NCBI RefSeq assembly: GCF_019669905.1
Contig: NZ_AP019777.1
Location: 1,674,001 to 1,738,000 of the forward strand
DNA length: 64,000 nt
Source: Methylomonas koyamae
GTDB taxonomy: Bacteria; Pseudomonadota; Gammaproteobacteria; Methylococcales; Methylomonadaceae
Direction of reading: 5' to 3'
How positions within the stretch are numbered: position 1 is the first letter of the stretch; every line of letters starts with the position of its first letter. The notes beneath the pieces were generated by a model. That model ran no database searches. It saw only the letters and a program-made list of their open reading frames with translations, and was not told the origin of the DNA. The position numbers were made by a program, and so were the translations under genes. Of this stretch, positions 10,381-19,018 are shown one piece after another.

Positions 10381-10833
10381 TTAACGGGCTTTATCCTGGC
10401 AGCGGAGGGTAAACGTCACCGGGCCGTCGTTGACCAGCGACACTTGCATATCGGCGCCGAAACGGCCGAATTGGCAATGGGGGTAGATTGCCGCGGCGCG
10501 TTGCCGGGCGTATTCGAACAATTCCCGGCCCAGTTCCGGCGGTGCGGCCGATGCGAAGCTGGGCCGGTTGCCGCTATCGGTGTCGGCGGCCAGCGTGAAT
10601 TGCGGCACCAGCAGCAGGCCGCCGCCGATATCGCGCAAGCTCAGATTCATCTTATCGTCGGCATCGGCGAAAATCCGGTAATTCAGAATCCGTTCCAGCA
10701 GGCGGTCGGCCTGTTTGGGCGTATCGGCCTTTTCCACCGCCAATAAGGCCATGATGCCGGGGCCGATAATGCCGATATCGATGCCGTCGACCGTGACCTT
10801 AGCCTGGGTGACGCGTTGAATGACGCTGATCAT
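10381..10833 (-). CDS. dtd: D-aminoacyl-tRNA deacylase
   Basis: The enzyme removes D-amino acids (and mischarged Gly) from tRNA in the cytoplasm. The protein is 150 residues, the usual length. It shows the family signatures VPQFTLAAD (about 78-86), the catalytic-loop motif NRPSFASAAPPE (about 92-103) and the cis-Gly-Pro segment NDGPVTFTL (about 134-142). The ATG at 10833 overlaps the stop of the upstream cyclotransferase gene as ATGA, so the two are translationally coupled. The same-strand frame extending further upstream is that gene's shadow. Confidence 0.95.
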   Translation of the reverse strand: MISVIQRVTQAKVTVDGIDIGIIGPGIMALLAVEKADTPKQADRLLERILNYRIFADADDKMNLSLRDIGGGLLLVPQFTLAADTDSGNRPSFASAAPPELGRELFEYARQRAAAIYPHCQFGRFGADMQVSLVNDGPVTFTLRCQDKAR

Positions 10834-11243
10834 GCGGTTCCTGAGTGTGGAGAAAAATAATCGCCGCCGGCTATCGCGCTCAAGCCGGCGGTCGGGTGAT
10901 TGTAAAGGTAAACCCAGGCCGATAAAACCCGGCCGCCGGCCAAACGCACTGGACGGCGAACCCGGCGGTATTCGTGCGGCTGCGGAAAGTGCCGCGTGCA
11001 TTCTTCGTAAAGATCCAACGCGGCCAATGTCCGGCGGCCGTTGCGCAGACGGTAGACTTCGCCTTGGATTCGGCCGTGGCCGGCGTCGACCGCGCCGGGG
11101 TAAGCGTCCAAGCGGTAAAGCCGGCCGGCCAGCGTCGCCGGGCCTAGCCATTCGCAGCCGGCCAACAGCGGGTGGTTGCTGCAAGCGCCGGGTTTACGGC
11201 GCAGGCTGCCGTAAACGAACAGGTAATCGCGGATTGGGTTCAC
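10830..11243 (-). CDS. gamma-glutamylcyclotransferase (AIG2-like) family protein
   Basis: The fold signature YGSLRRKPG lies at about residue 10-18, and a conserved acidic pair (LDLYEEC, about 78-84) supplies the likely catalytic Glu. A GTG at 11243 is the best start because the first ATG would run 100 bases into msrQ; no strong ribosome-binding site decides it. The length of 137 residues fits the family, whose members cyclise gamma-glutamyl amines or dipeptides. The specific substrate is unknown. It lies in a tight run msrP-msrQ-this-dtd and overlaps dtd by 4 bases. Confidence 0.8.
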   Translation of the reverse strand: MNPIRDYLFVYGSLRRKPGACSNHPLLAGCEWLGPATLAGRLYRLDAYPGAVDAGHGRIQGEVYRLRNGRRTLAALDLYEECTRHFPQPHEYRRVRRPVRLAGGRVLSAWVYLYNHPTAGLSAIAGGDYFSPHSGTA

Positions 11244-11262
11244 CGAGTCGTTAACAGCAGCT

Positions 11263-11901
11263 TCAGGTTGATCGGGTTGTCGCCGGCCGCCGGATAATCG
11301 CTCCGCCGAGCCGGTAGGCGATACGGGCGCCAAGCAGCACCGCCAAAACCGAAGCGAAGGCAATCGGATTGCTCAGGTCCTTTTTCACCAACCACCAATA
11401 ATGCACGACGCCGCCTACCGCACACAGGTAGGCCAATCGGTGCAAACGCAGCCAATTCTTCCCGCCCAGCCGGCGCAGCATATTATCGGTGGAAGTGATC
11501 GCCAACGGAATCATCGATACGAACGCGGCAAATCCCACCGTAATATAAGGCCGCTTGACGATGTCCTCGACGATGGCGTCCCAGTCGAAGAATTGGTCCA
11601 GCACCAGATAGGTCGATAGATGCAGGCACCCGTAACCGAATGCGAACAGGCCGAGCATGCGCCGCAGCCGGATCGGCCAATTCCAGCCCGACAGCCGGCG
11701 CAACGGCGTCGCCGCCAACGTAATCGTCAGCATGGTCAAGGTCCAGTAGCCAGTGACGTGGGTGATTTTTTCGATTGGGTTGGCGCCCAAATCGTCCAGA
11801 TAGGCATTGACGCCCAGTTTGGCCAACGGCAGCAGGGCCAACAGAAACGTCGCGGCTTTTATCCAGGCCAAGGCTTTAGCGTTCAGCGAGGGTTTCGGCA
11901 T
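11263..11901 (-). CDS. msrQ: MsrQ, haem-binding membrane subunit of periplasmic Met-sulfoxide reductase
   Basis: This 212-residue protein has about six transmembrane helices. It carries the ferric-reductase-type His residues expected of MsrQ/YedZ: HVTGYW near 48, LHLSTY near 94, and LHRLAYL and VVHYWW near 150-170. MsrQ passes electrons from the quinone pool or flavin reductase to MsrP. The start lies 3 bases after the msrP stop, so the pair is an operon. The C-terminal tail (IIRRPATTRST) is basic and cytoplasmic. Confidence 0.94.
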   Translation of the reverse strand: MPKPSLNAKALAWIKAATFLLALLPLAKLGVNAYLDDLGANPIEKITHVTGYWTLTMLTITLAATPLRRLSGWNWPIRLRRMLGLFAFGYGCLHLSTYLVLDQFFDWDAIVEDIVKRPYITVGFAAFVSMIPLAITSTDNMLRRLGGKNWLRLHRLAYLCAVGGVVHYWWLVKKDLSNPIAFASVLAVLLGARIAYRLGGAIIRRPATTRST

Positions 11902-11904
11902 ACG

Positions 11905-12837
11905 CTAAAAGTAGCGGGCCAAGTCCATGCCGGCGTAGAGCGGCGCGACCTGTTCGGCGTAGCCGTTGAACATCAGGGTCTTGCGCTTCAGGAATTCGCC
12001 GATCCGGCGTTCCTTGGCCTGGCTCCAGCGCGGATGGTCCACTTCCGGATTGACGTTGGCATAAAACCCGTATTCCTGCGGGCCGGCCAGCATCCAACTG
12101 GTGGTCGGTTGCTGTTCCAGAAACCGGATCGCAACTATCGATTTCGCACTTTTAAATCCGTATTTCCACGGTACCACGATCCGCACCGGTGCGCCGTTTT
12201 GCGGCGGCAACACGTCGCCGTACAAGCCGACGGTCAATAGCGTTAACGGATGCATGGCTTCGTCGATACGCAAGCCTTCGCGGTAGGGCCATTCCAGCAC
12301 CGGCGATTTTTGGCCGGGCATCTGCTGCGGATCGTGCAGACTGACGAACTCGACGTATTTGGCATTGCCGGTCGGTTCCGCGCGTTTGACCAGTTCGGCC
12401 AACGGAAAGCCAATCCATGGAATCACCATCGACCAGGCCTCGACGCAGCGTAAGCGGTAAATCCGTTCTTCCAATGGCGCCATTGTCAATATCTGGTCAA
12501 TATCGAAGGTTTTCGGTTTTTTCACCGCGCCTTCGACCGCGATACTCCAGGGCCGGGTCTTTAAGCTGCCGGCGCGGGCGGCCGGATCGTCCTTGCCGGT
12601 GCCGAATTCGTAAAAATTGTTATAGCCCGTGACCGATTTCAACGGCGTCAGCTCTTCGCCGGCGCCGAATTCCGATTTTTTCAGTTCGCCGAATCCGCCT
12701 GCCGCCCACAACGGTGGCGGTAACAATGCTGCCAGGGCCGCGCCGCCCGCCGTTTGCATGAACTTGCGCCGAGCCAGAAATAGTGGTTTCGGCGTGATTT
12801 CGCCGGCAGGGATTTTGGGGTAGCGGTAGGTTTTCAT
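11905..12837 (-). CDS. msrP: MsrP, molybdoenzyme protein-methionine-sulfoxide reductase
   Basis: This 310-residue enzyme repairs oxidised methionines in periplasmic proteins. A twin-arginine export signal ([15 protein letters not shown], about 22-36) precedes the sulfite-oxidase-fold catalytic domain. Cys131 in [10 protein letters not shown] is the molybdopterin ligand, and conserved NNFYEFGT and VPWKYGFK segments are present. It is followed directly by msrQ. The pair would guard envelope proteins, perhaps against copper-driven oxidation, since a copper-type bufferin operon lies just upstream on the same strand. Confidence 0.95.
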   Translation of the reverse strand: MKTYRYPKIPAGEITPKPLFLARRKFMQTAGGAALAALLPPPLWAAGGFGELKKSEFGAGEELTPLKSVTGYNNFYEFGTGKDDPAARAGSLKTRPWSIAVEGAVKKPKTFDIDQILTMAPLEERIYRLRCVEAWSMVIPWIGFPLAELVKRAEPTGNAKYVEFVSLHDPQQMPGQKSPVLEWPYREGLRIDEAMHPLTLLTVGLYGDVLPPQNGAPVRIVVPWKYGFKSAKSIVAIRFLEQQPTTSWMLAGPQEYGFYANVNPEVDHPRWSQAKERRIGEFLKRKTLMFNGYAEQVAPLYAGMDLARYF

Positions 12838-12915
12838 AAGTGGCTTCTGGTCCGGAATTAAAATAGCAGACGAATTCGGTTGATCAGTGATAAGGATTTT
12901 GCCGCCAAGTTCCGC

Positions 12916-13326
12916 TTAGTTTCGGCGGTCGGCCTTCGCCGCCGCCAAAAAATCCGCAACGGTGGCGTAACTCAGGAACAGCGGCGGCGGATCGGTTTGG
13001 CCCAGCGCCGCCGATAACGCCACGCCGTGGCTAGCGTCGCCCACCAAAATGTCCGGCCGACCCCAATAGGCCAGCAGCACGTCGCACAGGCTGCGCAGCT
13101 CGCCGGCAACCATAATATCCGCGCGAAACGCCATGGCTTGGCCGCCGCGGTTGCGGATGCGTTCCGCCAGTCGTTCCGCGGCGTCGCGCCGATCCGGGTA
13201 ATTCAACATGACCCTGGCGCCGGCCAGAGCCAGCGCTTCCGCGGCGGCCTCGCCTGCGGTGCAAGTGGCGTTGATCACCAGCGCGGTTTTGCCCAACAGG
13301 GGCAAGCGGCTATTGGCAATTGGCAT
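12916..13326 (-). CDS. truncated, degenerate short-chain dehydrogenase-like protein
   Basis: The 136 residues match only the Rossmann half of an SDR: GKTALVI strand, ALALAGARVML, RGGQAMAFRADI and WGRPDILV. The cofactor loop TGxxxGxG reads NATCTAGEA, the usual NNAG after DILV reads GDASHG, and the catalytic Tyr-xxx-Lys half is absent. The normal family length is about 250. It starts 3 bases after the stop of bufD, so it is read as the last cistron of the buf operon. It is either a remnant or a repurposed, non-catalytic protein. The intact start and frame make me keep it as a CDS. Confidence 0.55.
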   Translation of the reverse strand: MPIANSRLPLLGKTALVINATCTAGEAAAEALALAGARVMLNYPDRRDAAERLAERIRNRGGQAMAFRADIMVAGELRSLCDVLLAYWGRPDILVGDASHGVALSAALGQTDPPPLFLSYATVADFLAAAKADRRN

Positions 13327-13329
13327 GGG

Positions 13330-13806
13330 TCAGCCCGGCCGGCGCCGAAAATGCGCCCAGCAGAAATCCAGCGACCAACTGCCGGGGCCGTGCGCGATCA
13401 GCGCCAACAACAGCAATCCCCAAATTCGGTGTTGTTCCAGGCCGGCCGCGCCCAGTTCCGGGTACGACACCAGCGCGGCGATATTGAAGCCGAACAATAA
13501 TGCCGCCGCCGAGCGAGCGAACAGGCCCAAAAACAAACACAGCGGACCCAACAGTTCGATGGCGGTGGCCAGCACGGCCGCCACGGGGCTCGGTAACAGC
13601 GACACCGCATATTCGAAACGGAACAGATACAAGGTGCTGTCCCAACTGTTTAACTTGATCCAACCGGAAATCCAGAACGCGTACCCGACCCAAGCCCGCA
13701 ACAGTAAGTCGGCGAGCGGCGTCAGCACGCGGAGCAATCGCTGGGTTAATGTGTTTGCGGCTTTGCCGGGCGCGGCCGGGGCAGGATGCGAAATCAGCGT
13801 ATTCAT
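13330..13806 (-). CDS. bufD: BufD, DoxX-family membrane protein of the bufferin operon
   Basis: The ATG at 13806 follows GAGGT and gives 158 residues with four hydrophobic helices in DoxX order (LLLRAWVGYAFWISG, TAIELLGPLCLFLG, AAALLFGFNIAAL, IWGLLLLALIAHG). DoxX proteins accompany bufA-B-C in many proteobacterial bufferin operons, where a role in membrane redox chemistry is suspected but not proven. It starts 14 bases after bufC and is followed at 3 bases by the SDR remnant. Confidence 0.85.
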   Translation of the reverse strand: MNTLISHPAPAAPGKAANTLTQRLLRVLTPLADLLLRAWVGYAFWISGWIKLNSWDSTLYLFRFEYAVSLLPSPVAAVLATAIELLGPLCLFLGLFARSAAALLFGFNIAALVSYPELGAAGLEQHRIWGLLLLALIAHGPGSWSLDFCWAHFRRRPG

Positions 13807-13820
13807 GGATTTAACCTCGG

Positions 13821-14591
13821 TTACGGTAACACGATATCGGCGATCAGGCCGCTGCGTAACCCGGCCAGTAGCCAGGATTCGACGGCGAATCCCGGATCGG
13901 CTGCCAAAGCGGCGCCGATTGCGCCGGTTAGGCCTTCGCCGCCGGCCAAAGCTGCCAAACAGCGGTATTCGGCCAATGCCAACGGCCGGATTTCGACTTC
14001 CCACTGCGGCCGGAACACCAGCAAGCGGCAAGCGCCGCTATCCAGCTCGACGTGCGGGTCGCCGTCAAAATCGGCTTGGTTGCTGAGCCAAATTTGTTGT
14101 AGCGGATACTCGGATTCGATCAAACCGGCGCTGGGATGCAAGGCTACCGTCAGCTTGCCGCATTCGACTGCAGCGACATTTCCCAAACCGGTTAAATCCG
14201 GCAGGCTGGAGTCGGCCGCGTGGTAGGCCGAGTGGCAAAGCCATTCCAAACGGGCCACGTCGGCCAGATAGGGTAGGCTGGCGGCAGCGGCAAAGCCGAC
14301 GATTAGCTCGGGGAAATCGGCGCCGAATTCGATCAGACAAGCCGCCGCCGGTGGATGTTCGGCGATATAGGCTCGCGCCAGCCGGTCGAAGAAGCCGGCG
14401 CCAACCAGACGGTTCACCACCGGGTAGGTATCGCGTAAGGTCTGGCTCAAGCCGATTTGCGTGTTGTTGCGGTAAACGGCCAGACGCCGTTCTGGTGCGA
14501 TGCCGTTGGCGATAATGCCGTGCGGAATTTTGCCGGAATCGCCAAAAACGAAACCGGCAAAGTCGCGTTGCAGTTCATGCAGCTTGTACAT
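13821..14591 (-). CDS. bufC: BufC, DUF2063-type partner of the MNIO enzyme
   Basis: This 256-residue protein has the N-terminal DUF2063 domain (LQRDFAGFVFGD, YRNNTQIGLSQTLRDTYPV, FFDRLARAYIAEHPP) and a less conserved C-terminal part. In characterised bufferin and related systems, the DUF2063 protein binds the precursor and works with the DUF692 iron enzyme that modifies its cysteines. It overlaps bufB by 17 bases, consistent with coupled translation and a complex. Confidence 0.9.
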   Translation of the reverse strand: MYKLHELQRDFAGFVFGDSGKIPHGIIANGIAPERRLAVYRNNTQIGLSQTLRDTYPVVNRLVGAGFFDRLARAYIAEHPPAAACLIEFGADFPELIVGFAAAASLPYLADVARLEWLCHSAYHAADSSLPDLTGLGNVAAVECGKLTVALHPSAGLIESEYPLQQIWLSNQADFDGDPHVELDSGACRLLVFRPQWEVEIRPLALAEYRCLAALAGGEGLTGAIGAALAADPGFAVESWLLAGLRSGLIADIVLP

Positions 14592-15456
14592 AACTTTGCC
14601 TCAAATAGCGGTCGGCGCGTGCGGCTTGGCCGACCAGGGTTTGCCAATCGGGTAGATCGGCATCCCATTCGATCAATGTCGGCCGGCTGCCGACCAGCTG
14701 TAAAACCATGCGGAACAACTGCCATACCGGTTCGGCCACCGGGCCGTTATGGCTGTCGATCAGGATAAAGCTGGTACCGACCCGGTTGCGGCTATGGCCG
14801 GCCAAATGAAATTCGGCGATGCGCTCGGCGTCGAGGCTCAGCAGATAGTCCAACGCATCCCAGCCGTGGTTCTGGCAGGAGAGGTACAGGTTGTTGACGT
14901 CCAGCAATATGCCGCAGCCGCTGCGGCGGGCCAGTTGGCTCAGGAATTCGGCTTCGCTGTAGTCGCCGCACTCGAATTGCAGATAACTGGACGGGTTTTC
15001 CAGCAGCAATTGCCGGCTGAGAAAATCCTGCGCCTGCGACACTCGCCGCCCCCATTCATCGAGGGCGGATTCGGTATAGGCAAGTGGCGCCAGATCGTTC
15101 AGATAGCGGCCGCCGAACGCGCTCCAGGACAAATGTTCGGACACCAAAGCCGGCTCGAAGCGGTCGATCAACTGTTGCAACTGCCGTAAATGGCGCCAGT
15201 CTAGGCTGTCTGCCGACCCCAGGGACATGCCGACGCCGTGCAGGCTGAGCGGATAGTCCCGCCGTAGGCTTTCCAGAATCCGCAGCGGTGCGCCGCCGGC
15301 GCCGAAATAGTTTTCGCTGTGGACCTCGAGCCAGGCCGGTTTGGCTGGGCTGGCCAACGCGTCGCGGTAATGCGGCGAGCGGAGCCCGATTCCGGCTGCA
15401 GCCGGAATCGAAGCGTTAGCGGCGCCTAAGCATAAGTTTGTGTTGGGTTGCGCCAT
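14575..15456 (-). CDS. bufB: BufB, DUF692/MNIO multinuclear iron oxidase
   Basis: This 293-residue TIM-barrel protein belongs to the MNIO family. The metal-ligand segments are in order: VHSENYFG (about 46-53), LHGVGMSLG (about 73-81), SEHLSW (about 104-109), LENPSSYL (about 150-157), LLDVNNLYLS (about 184-193) and EFHLAGH (about 213-219). MNIO enzymes convert cysteines of RiPP precursors into thiazole- or oxazole-type groups using non-haem iron. The start lies 12 bases after bufA, whose Cys-containing product is the expected substrate. Confidence 0.94.
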   Translation of the reverse strand: MAQPNTNLCLGAANASIPAAAGIGLRSPHYRDALASPAKPAWLEVHSENYFGAGGAPLRILESLRRDYPLSLHGVGMSLGSADSLDWRHLRQLQQLIDRFEPALVSEHLSWSAFGGRYLNDLAPLAYTESALDEWGRRVSQAQDFLSRQLLLENPSSYLQFECGDYSEAEFLSQLARRSGCGILLDVNNLYLSCQNHGWDALDYLLSLDAERIAEFHLAGHSRNRVGTSFILIDSHNGPVAEPVWQLFRMVLQLVGSRPTLIEWDADLPDWQTLVGQAARADRYLRQSYVQAA

Positions 15457-15468
15457 GGCCGATCCGTA

Positions 15469-15744
15469 TTACATGCCGGCCGGAGCTTGCAGGCTACCGC
15501 CGCTGATGCGCTTGCAGGTGCCGGCCGGCAAGGCGATGAAAGCGTCTTTTTGGTTGTCGCTCATGGAGTGGCCGGCACATGCGTTGGACAAGGTTTTGCA
15601 ATCGTTCTTGCCGGCCTTGGCGACGCCGTAGCATTTCTCCATATCGGTTTTCTCGGCGGCTTCGGCGCCGGACGCCAAACCTAAGGCGCTCATGGCAAGG
15701 ATGGAAGCCAAAGCGGTGCTGACGACGGTGTTTGGATTTTTCAT
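15469..15744 (-). CDS. bufA: BufA, DUF2282 bufferin precursor peptide
   Basis: This 91-residue precursor starts after CGGAGAC. It has a signal peptide of about 30 residues (ending SGAEAA) and a mature DUF2282 core with four cysteines: C38 (EKCYGVAK), C49 (NDCKT), C56 (ACAGHS) and C77 (GTCKRI). Such precursors (bufferins) are exported RiPPs whose cysteines are modified by BufB/BufC and which bind copper in the periplasm. It is the first gene of the operon and is preceded by a sigma-54 promoter 67 bases upstream of the ATG. Confidence 0.92.
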   Translation of the reverse strand: MKNPNTVVSTALASILAMSALGLASGAEAAEKTDMEKCYGVAKAGKNDCKTLSNACAGHSMSDNQKDAFIALPAGTCKRISGGSLQAPAGM

Positions 15745-15810
15745 AGATAGTCTCCGTTAGTTAAATAGGATCGATTGCCGGCAGCCTGCGCCGTCCGGCG
15801 AAACGAATAT

Positions 15811-15827
15811 CGCAAGCGCCGTGCCAG
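15811..15827 (-). promoter_or_regulatory. sigma-54 (-24/-12) promoter of the buf operon
   Basis: On the minus strand CTGGCACGGCGCTTGCG matches the consensus TGGCACG-N4-TTGC base for base except the last position. GG and GC are exactly ten bases apart. The predicted start near 15800 leaves a 5' leader of about 55 bases before bufA. The divergent neighbour encodes a sigma-54 activator. Confidence 0.8.
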
Positions 15828-15930
15828 ATTGTGCGATAGAGGTTTATTGCAATTAAATCAGATGGTTGTCTGTATTCTGTCGCGGCGGTAGGCAGTAGCG
15901 GGGCGGATTAAGCCGCGGTATGTTGCGGGT

Positions 15931-15994
15931 GCCGCCAAATATGGTGGCTTGGTTTGGCGGCGGGGTCTAGAATGTGGCGGGGCTGTATACAGCC
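15931..15994. promoter_or_regulatory. candidate upstream activator sites (two palindromes)
   Basis: Two perfect dyads lie between bufA and the activator gene: GCCGCCAAA...TTTGGCGGC (15931-15939 and 15953-15961) and GGCTGTATACAGCC (15981-15994). They are about 105-170 bases upstream of the -24 element of the buf promoter, the usual position for enhancer-binding protein sites. They could also autoregulate the activator gene, whose ATG is at 16033. Assignment is inference. Confidence 0.5.
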
Positions 15995-16032
15995 GACTCG
16001 TTACCGTCTTTTCATTCAATCTTTGCCTCACT

Positions 16033-17898
16033 ATGCACCCGGTCGATTCCAGCGAATTTTCGGTTTTAAAGGCGGTGGTCGAAGGTACCGCTCAAGCCAC
16101 CGGCGGCGACTTCATGCGCTCGCTGGTGCGTAACCTGTGCCGGGCGACCGGTGTGGCGAACGGTTTTGTCGCCGAGTTTGCCGAGGCCAAGACCCGGGTG
16201 CGCTCCCTGGCGTTCTGGATGGACGGCGATTTTCTGGACCGCCAGGAATGGGACTTGCCCGGTACGCCGTGCGAGAAGGTGTTGCGCGGCAATTTCTGCC
16301 ATTACCCCTCCGGCGTCTCACAGTTGTTTCCGCACGAGCAGGGGGTGGACAGTTATTTGGGGGTACCGTTATCGGACGGCGCCGGTGAGGTGATTGGCCA
16401 TCTGGCATTATTCGACCGGCAACCGATGCCGGCGCGGGACCATCTGTTTTATGTCTTCAAAATCTTTGCCGCCCGCGCCGCGGCGGAATTGAACCGCTTG
16501 CGCATCGAGCAGCGACTGCGGCTAAGCGAACAGCGCTTCCGCGAATTATTCGACGAGGCGCCGATTGCTTATGTGCACGAAGACAAGGACACCCGTTTTC
16601 TGCAGGCCAATCAGGCCGCGTTGCGGATATTGGGGTTGACTGCAGAGCAGGTTCCTAGCACGCAAGGCATTTCGCTGGTGCCGAATACGCCGGCTGCCCA
16701 AGCTCGATTGCGGGAAGCCTTCGCCTCGGTCGAGAAAGGCACCGACAGCGCCGGCGTGGTACTGGAATTGCGGCGTAAGGACGACGACCGGCCGGTTTGG
16801 ATTCGGTGGTGGTCGAAAACCGATCCCAGCGGCCAGTTTCTAAGGACGATGTTCATCGACATCACCGCCCAAATCCTGATGGAGCAGGAACAGGCCAAAT
16901 TGCAGGAGCAAAACCGTTACCTGCAGGAAGAAATTAAGGCTGAGCACAATTTCGAGGAAATCGTCGGCCGCAGCCCGGCGCTGCGTTCGTTGCTGAATCA
17001 GGTCCAACGCGTGGCGCAGACCGACGCCTCGGTGTTGATTCAAGGCGAATCCGGCACCGGCAAGGAATTGGTCGCCCGTGCCATCCACTCCGCCAGCAAG
17101 CGCAAACAGCGGCCGCTGATCAAAGTCAATTGCGCGGCGTTACCGTCCAGTCTGATCGAAAGCGAATTGTTTGGCCACGAAAAAGGCGCCTTCACCGGCG
17201 CGATCAGCAAACGTATCGGCCGTTTCGAACTGGCCGAAGGCGGTACGCTGTTTCTGGACGAAGTCGGCGAGATTCCGTTGGAGGTGCAAGTCAAATTATT
17301 GCGGGTCATCCAGGAACGCGAATTCGAACGGGTCGGCGGCCAGACGCCTATCAAAATGGACGTGCGGGTCATCACCGCCACCAACCGCGATTTGCTGCAG
17401 GAGGTGGCGAACAAACATTTCCGGGAAGACCTGTTCTACCGCTTGAACGTATTTCCGCTGGCTACGCCGCCGTTGCGGGAGCGGCTGGAAGACATTCCGC
17501 TGCTGGCCGATTTCCTGATCGGCAAATTCGCCCCGAAACTCGGCAAGAAAATCAACGGCATCGGCGCCGAATCGATGCGGCGCTTGCAGTGTTACCACTG
17601 GCCGGGCAATATCCGCGAACTGGAAAACATCATCGAACGCGCGATTATTCTGGCCGATGGGCCATGGCTGGAAATCGGCGCCGAGCAATTGCCGGGCAGC
17701 GTCACGGATATTTCATCCGTGACGCTTGGAAACGCTGCCGCCAGCCTGGATGCGATCGCCCGCGACCATATCCTGCAGGTGCTGGAGCAAACCCGTTGGG
17801 TCATAGAAGGCCCGCACGGCGCAGCGCAGCGCTTGCAGATCAAACCCAGCACGTTGCGCTATCGGATGCGCAAACTGGATATTCGTAAGCCGCGATGA
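16033..17898 (+). CDS. GAF-PAS sigma-54-dependent activator, divergent to buf
   Basis: The first ATG of the frame is at 16033 (621 residues); there is no strong ribosome-binding site, and a TTG at 15949 is the alternative. Order: an N-terminal GAF domain (about 15-165), a PAS domain (about 175-290), an AAA+ domain (about 305-545; GESGTGKE, GAFTGA, DEVGEIPL) and a C-terminal Fis helix-turn-helix (about 585-620). There is no receiver domain, so it should sense a signal directly, as FhlA/NorR-type activators do. The GAF region has cysteines (TPCEKV, GNFCHY). The near-consensus sigma-54 promoter of bufA and palindromes in the shared intergenic region make it the likely regulator of the buf operon. 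Confidence 0.92.
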   Translation: MHPVDSSEFSVLKAVVEGTAQATGGDFMRSLVRNLCRATGVANGFVAEFAEAKTRVRSLAFWMDGDFLDRQEWDLPGTPCEKVLRGNFCHYPSGVSQLFPHEQGVDSYLGVPLSDGAGEVIGHLALFDRQPMPARDHLFYVFKIFAARAAAELNRLRIEQRLRLSEQRFRELFDEAPIAYVHEDKDTRFLQANQAALRILGLTAEQVPSTQGISLVPNTPAAQARLREAFASVEKGTDSAGVVLELRRKDDDRPVWIRWWSKTDPSGQFLRTMFIDITAQILMEQEQAKLQEQNRYLQEEIKAEHNFEEIVGRSPALRSLLNQVQRVAQTDASVLIQGESGTGKELVARAIHSASKRKQRPLIKVNCAALPSSLIESELFGHEKGAFTGAISKRIGRFELAEGGTLFLDEVGEIPLEVQVKLLRVIQEREFERVGGQTPIKMDVRVITATNRDLLQEVANKHFREDLFYRLNVFPLATPPLRERLEDIPLLADFLIGKFAPKLGKKINGIGAESMRRLQCYHWPGNIRELENIIERAIILADGPWLEIGAEQLPGSVTDISSVTLGNAAASLDAIARDHILQVLEQTRWVIEGPHGAAQRLQIKPSTLRYRMRKLDIRKPR

Positions 17899-18189
17899 AC
17901 GTTGAGAACGAGTGTTAGCAAAAAGCAAACTTGTCTCCCGCGGGGGAACAGTGTTGTTGATTTGGGCAAAATCCAAGCCGCTACGGCGACGTGGGAATTG
18001 GTTTTGGCAGGAGGGAGAGATGGAAGAGGTAAATCGGCAGCTTAATTTGATCGGCGCATACCCGCGGCGCGGGTTGCCGCGAGCCTTTCAGACGGCCGCT
18101 GCGAAATCGTCGGTAGCGGCGTCCAGTGCCAGCAGGCTGTTGGCCGGCAGCGGCCGGTTCGCTCAAGCGCACGGCTAACCGGTCCGGAC

Positions 18190-18768
18190 ATGGCGTATTC
18201 CCCGGAAGCCGAAAACAGCGATCCGCGCGCGATTTGCCGAGCGCTGGGGATTGCCATCGAAGCGGTCGAAGCCCGCGGCTTGCGCCTGTATCCTGCGGCG
18301 GAGCGGCTGGCCGTCGCCGATGTCGATCGTAACGGCAGGCCGTTCTTCATGACTCCGGCAGCCGGTCGCGCCTGGCAAGCAATGAAAGCCGCGGCAGCGG
18401 CCGACGGTGTCGAGATCTATTTGATTTCCGCCTACCGCGGCGTGGAACGCCAGGCCGAGCTGATCCGCGCCAAACTCGATGCCGGCGTTGCCATCGGCGA
18501 CATTCTCACCGTGCTGGCTCCGCCGGGCTACAGCGAACACCATACCGGCCGCGCCGTGGATTTAACCTGCCCCGATGCGCCGGCGGTGCAACTCGGATTC
18601 GAACTGACCGCAGCCTTTGCCTGGTTACAGGCCAACGCCGGTGGCTTCGGCTTCGTTATGTCCTACCCGCCGGGCAACGCATCGGGTTATCGATACGAAC
18701 CTTGGCATTGGTGTTTTCGGGAATTCGATGACGATTTGCGGCTGGGGAAAATAAGCGGCGCTGTTTGA
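18190..18768 (+). CDS. M15-family D-Ala-D-Ala carboxypeptidase (VanY-like)
   Basis: This 192-residue protein has the M15B zinc-peptidase signature: SEHHTGRAVDL (about 117-127, His and Asp ligands) and EPWHW (about 176-180, catalytic Glu and third His ligand). YLISAYRGVERQ (about 78-89) is the substrate-binding region. Such enzymes trim the terminal D-Ala of peptidoglycan stem peptides. No signal peptide is evident from this start, so it may be cytoplasmic or the true start may be different; the sequence before 18190 is not convincing. About 290 bases after the activator gene hold nothing recognisable. Confidence 0.88.
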   Translation: MAYSPEAENSDPRAICRALGIAIEAVEARGLRLYPAAERLAVADVDRNGRPFFMTPAAGRAWQAMKAAAAADGVEIYLISAYRGVERQAELIRAKLDAGVAIGDILTVLAPPGYSEHHTGRAVDLTCPDAPAVQLGFELTAAFAWLQANAGGFGFVMSYPPGNASGYRYEPWHWCFREFDDDLRLGKISGAV

Positions 18769-19018
18769 GGCAGGCTGAGGCGTCGGCTGGCCTGAGCCGG
18801 TTCACCTTCCGGCAGTTGCCGATCCGGCAAAAAGTGGGCTTTGGACTCCGTTTTTCTTGGCCGGAATTTCGGCGGATAGCCCTATATTCCGGCGGCTATA
18901 CCGACCAGGGTATAAAAAGCATTCACTTTGTATGGTATTGGCCGCTTTCTTGGGCCATACTTGAGTGGCAAAACAATGCAAATCCGAAAAATCAATTAGC
19001 AAAATCCGAAATTGATCT

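Noticed and set aside
18897..18914. TATACC/GGTATA dyad upstream of 19019
   Set aside because: A 6-bp dyad of this composition is common; I mention it but do not call an operator.
18967..18979. A third sigma-54-like box (GGCAAAACAATGC) ahead of the small gene at 19019
   Set aside because: Only nine bases separate GG and GC and the -12 element lacks TTGC, so the spacing rule fails.
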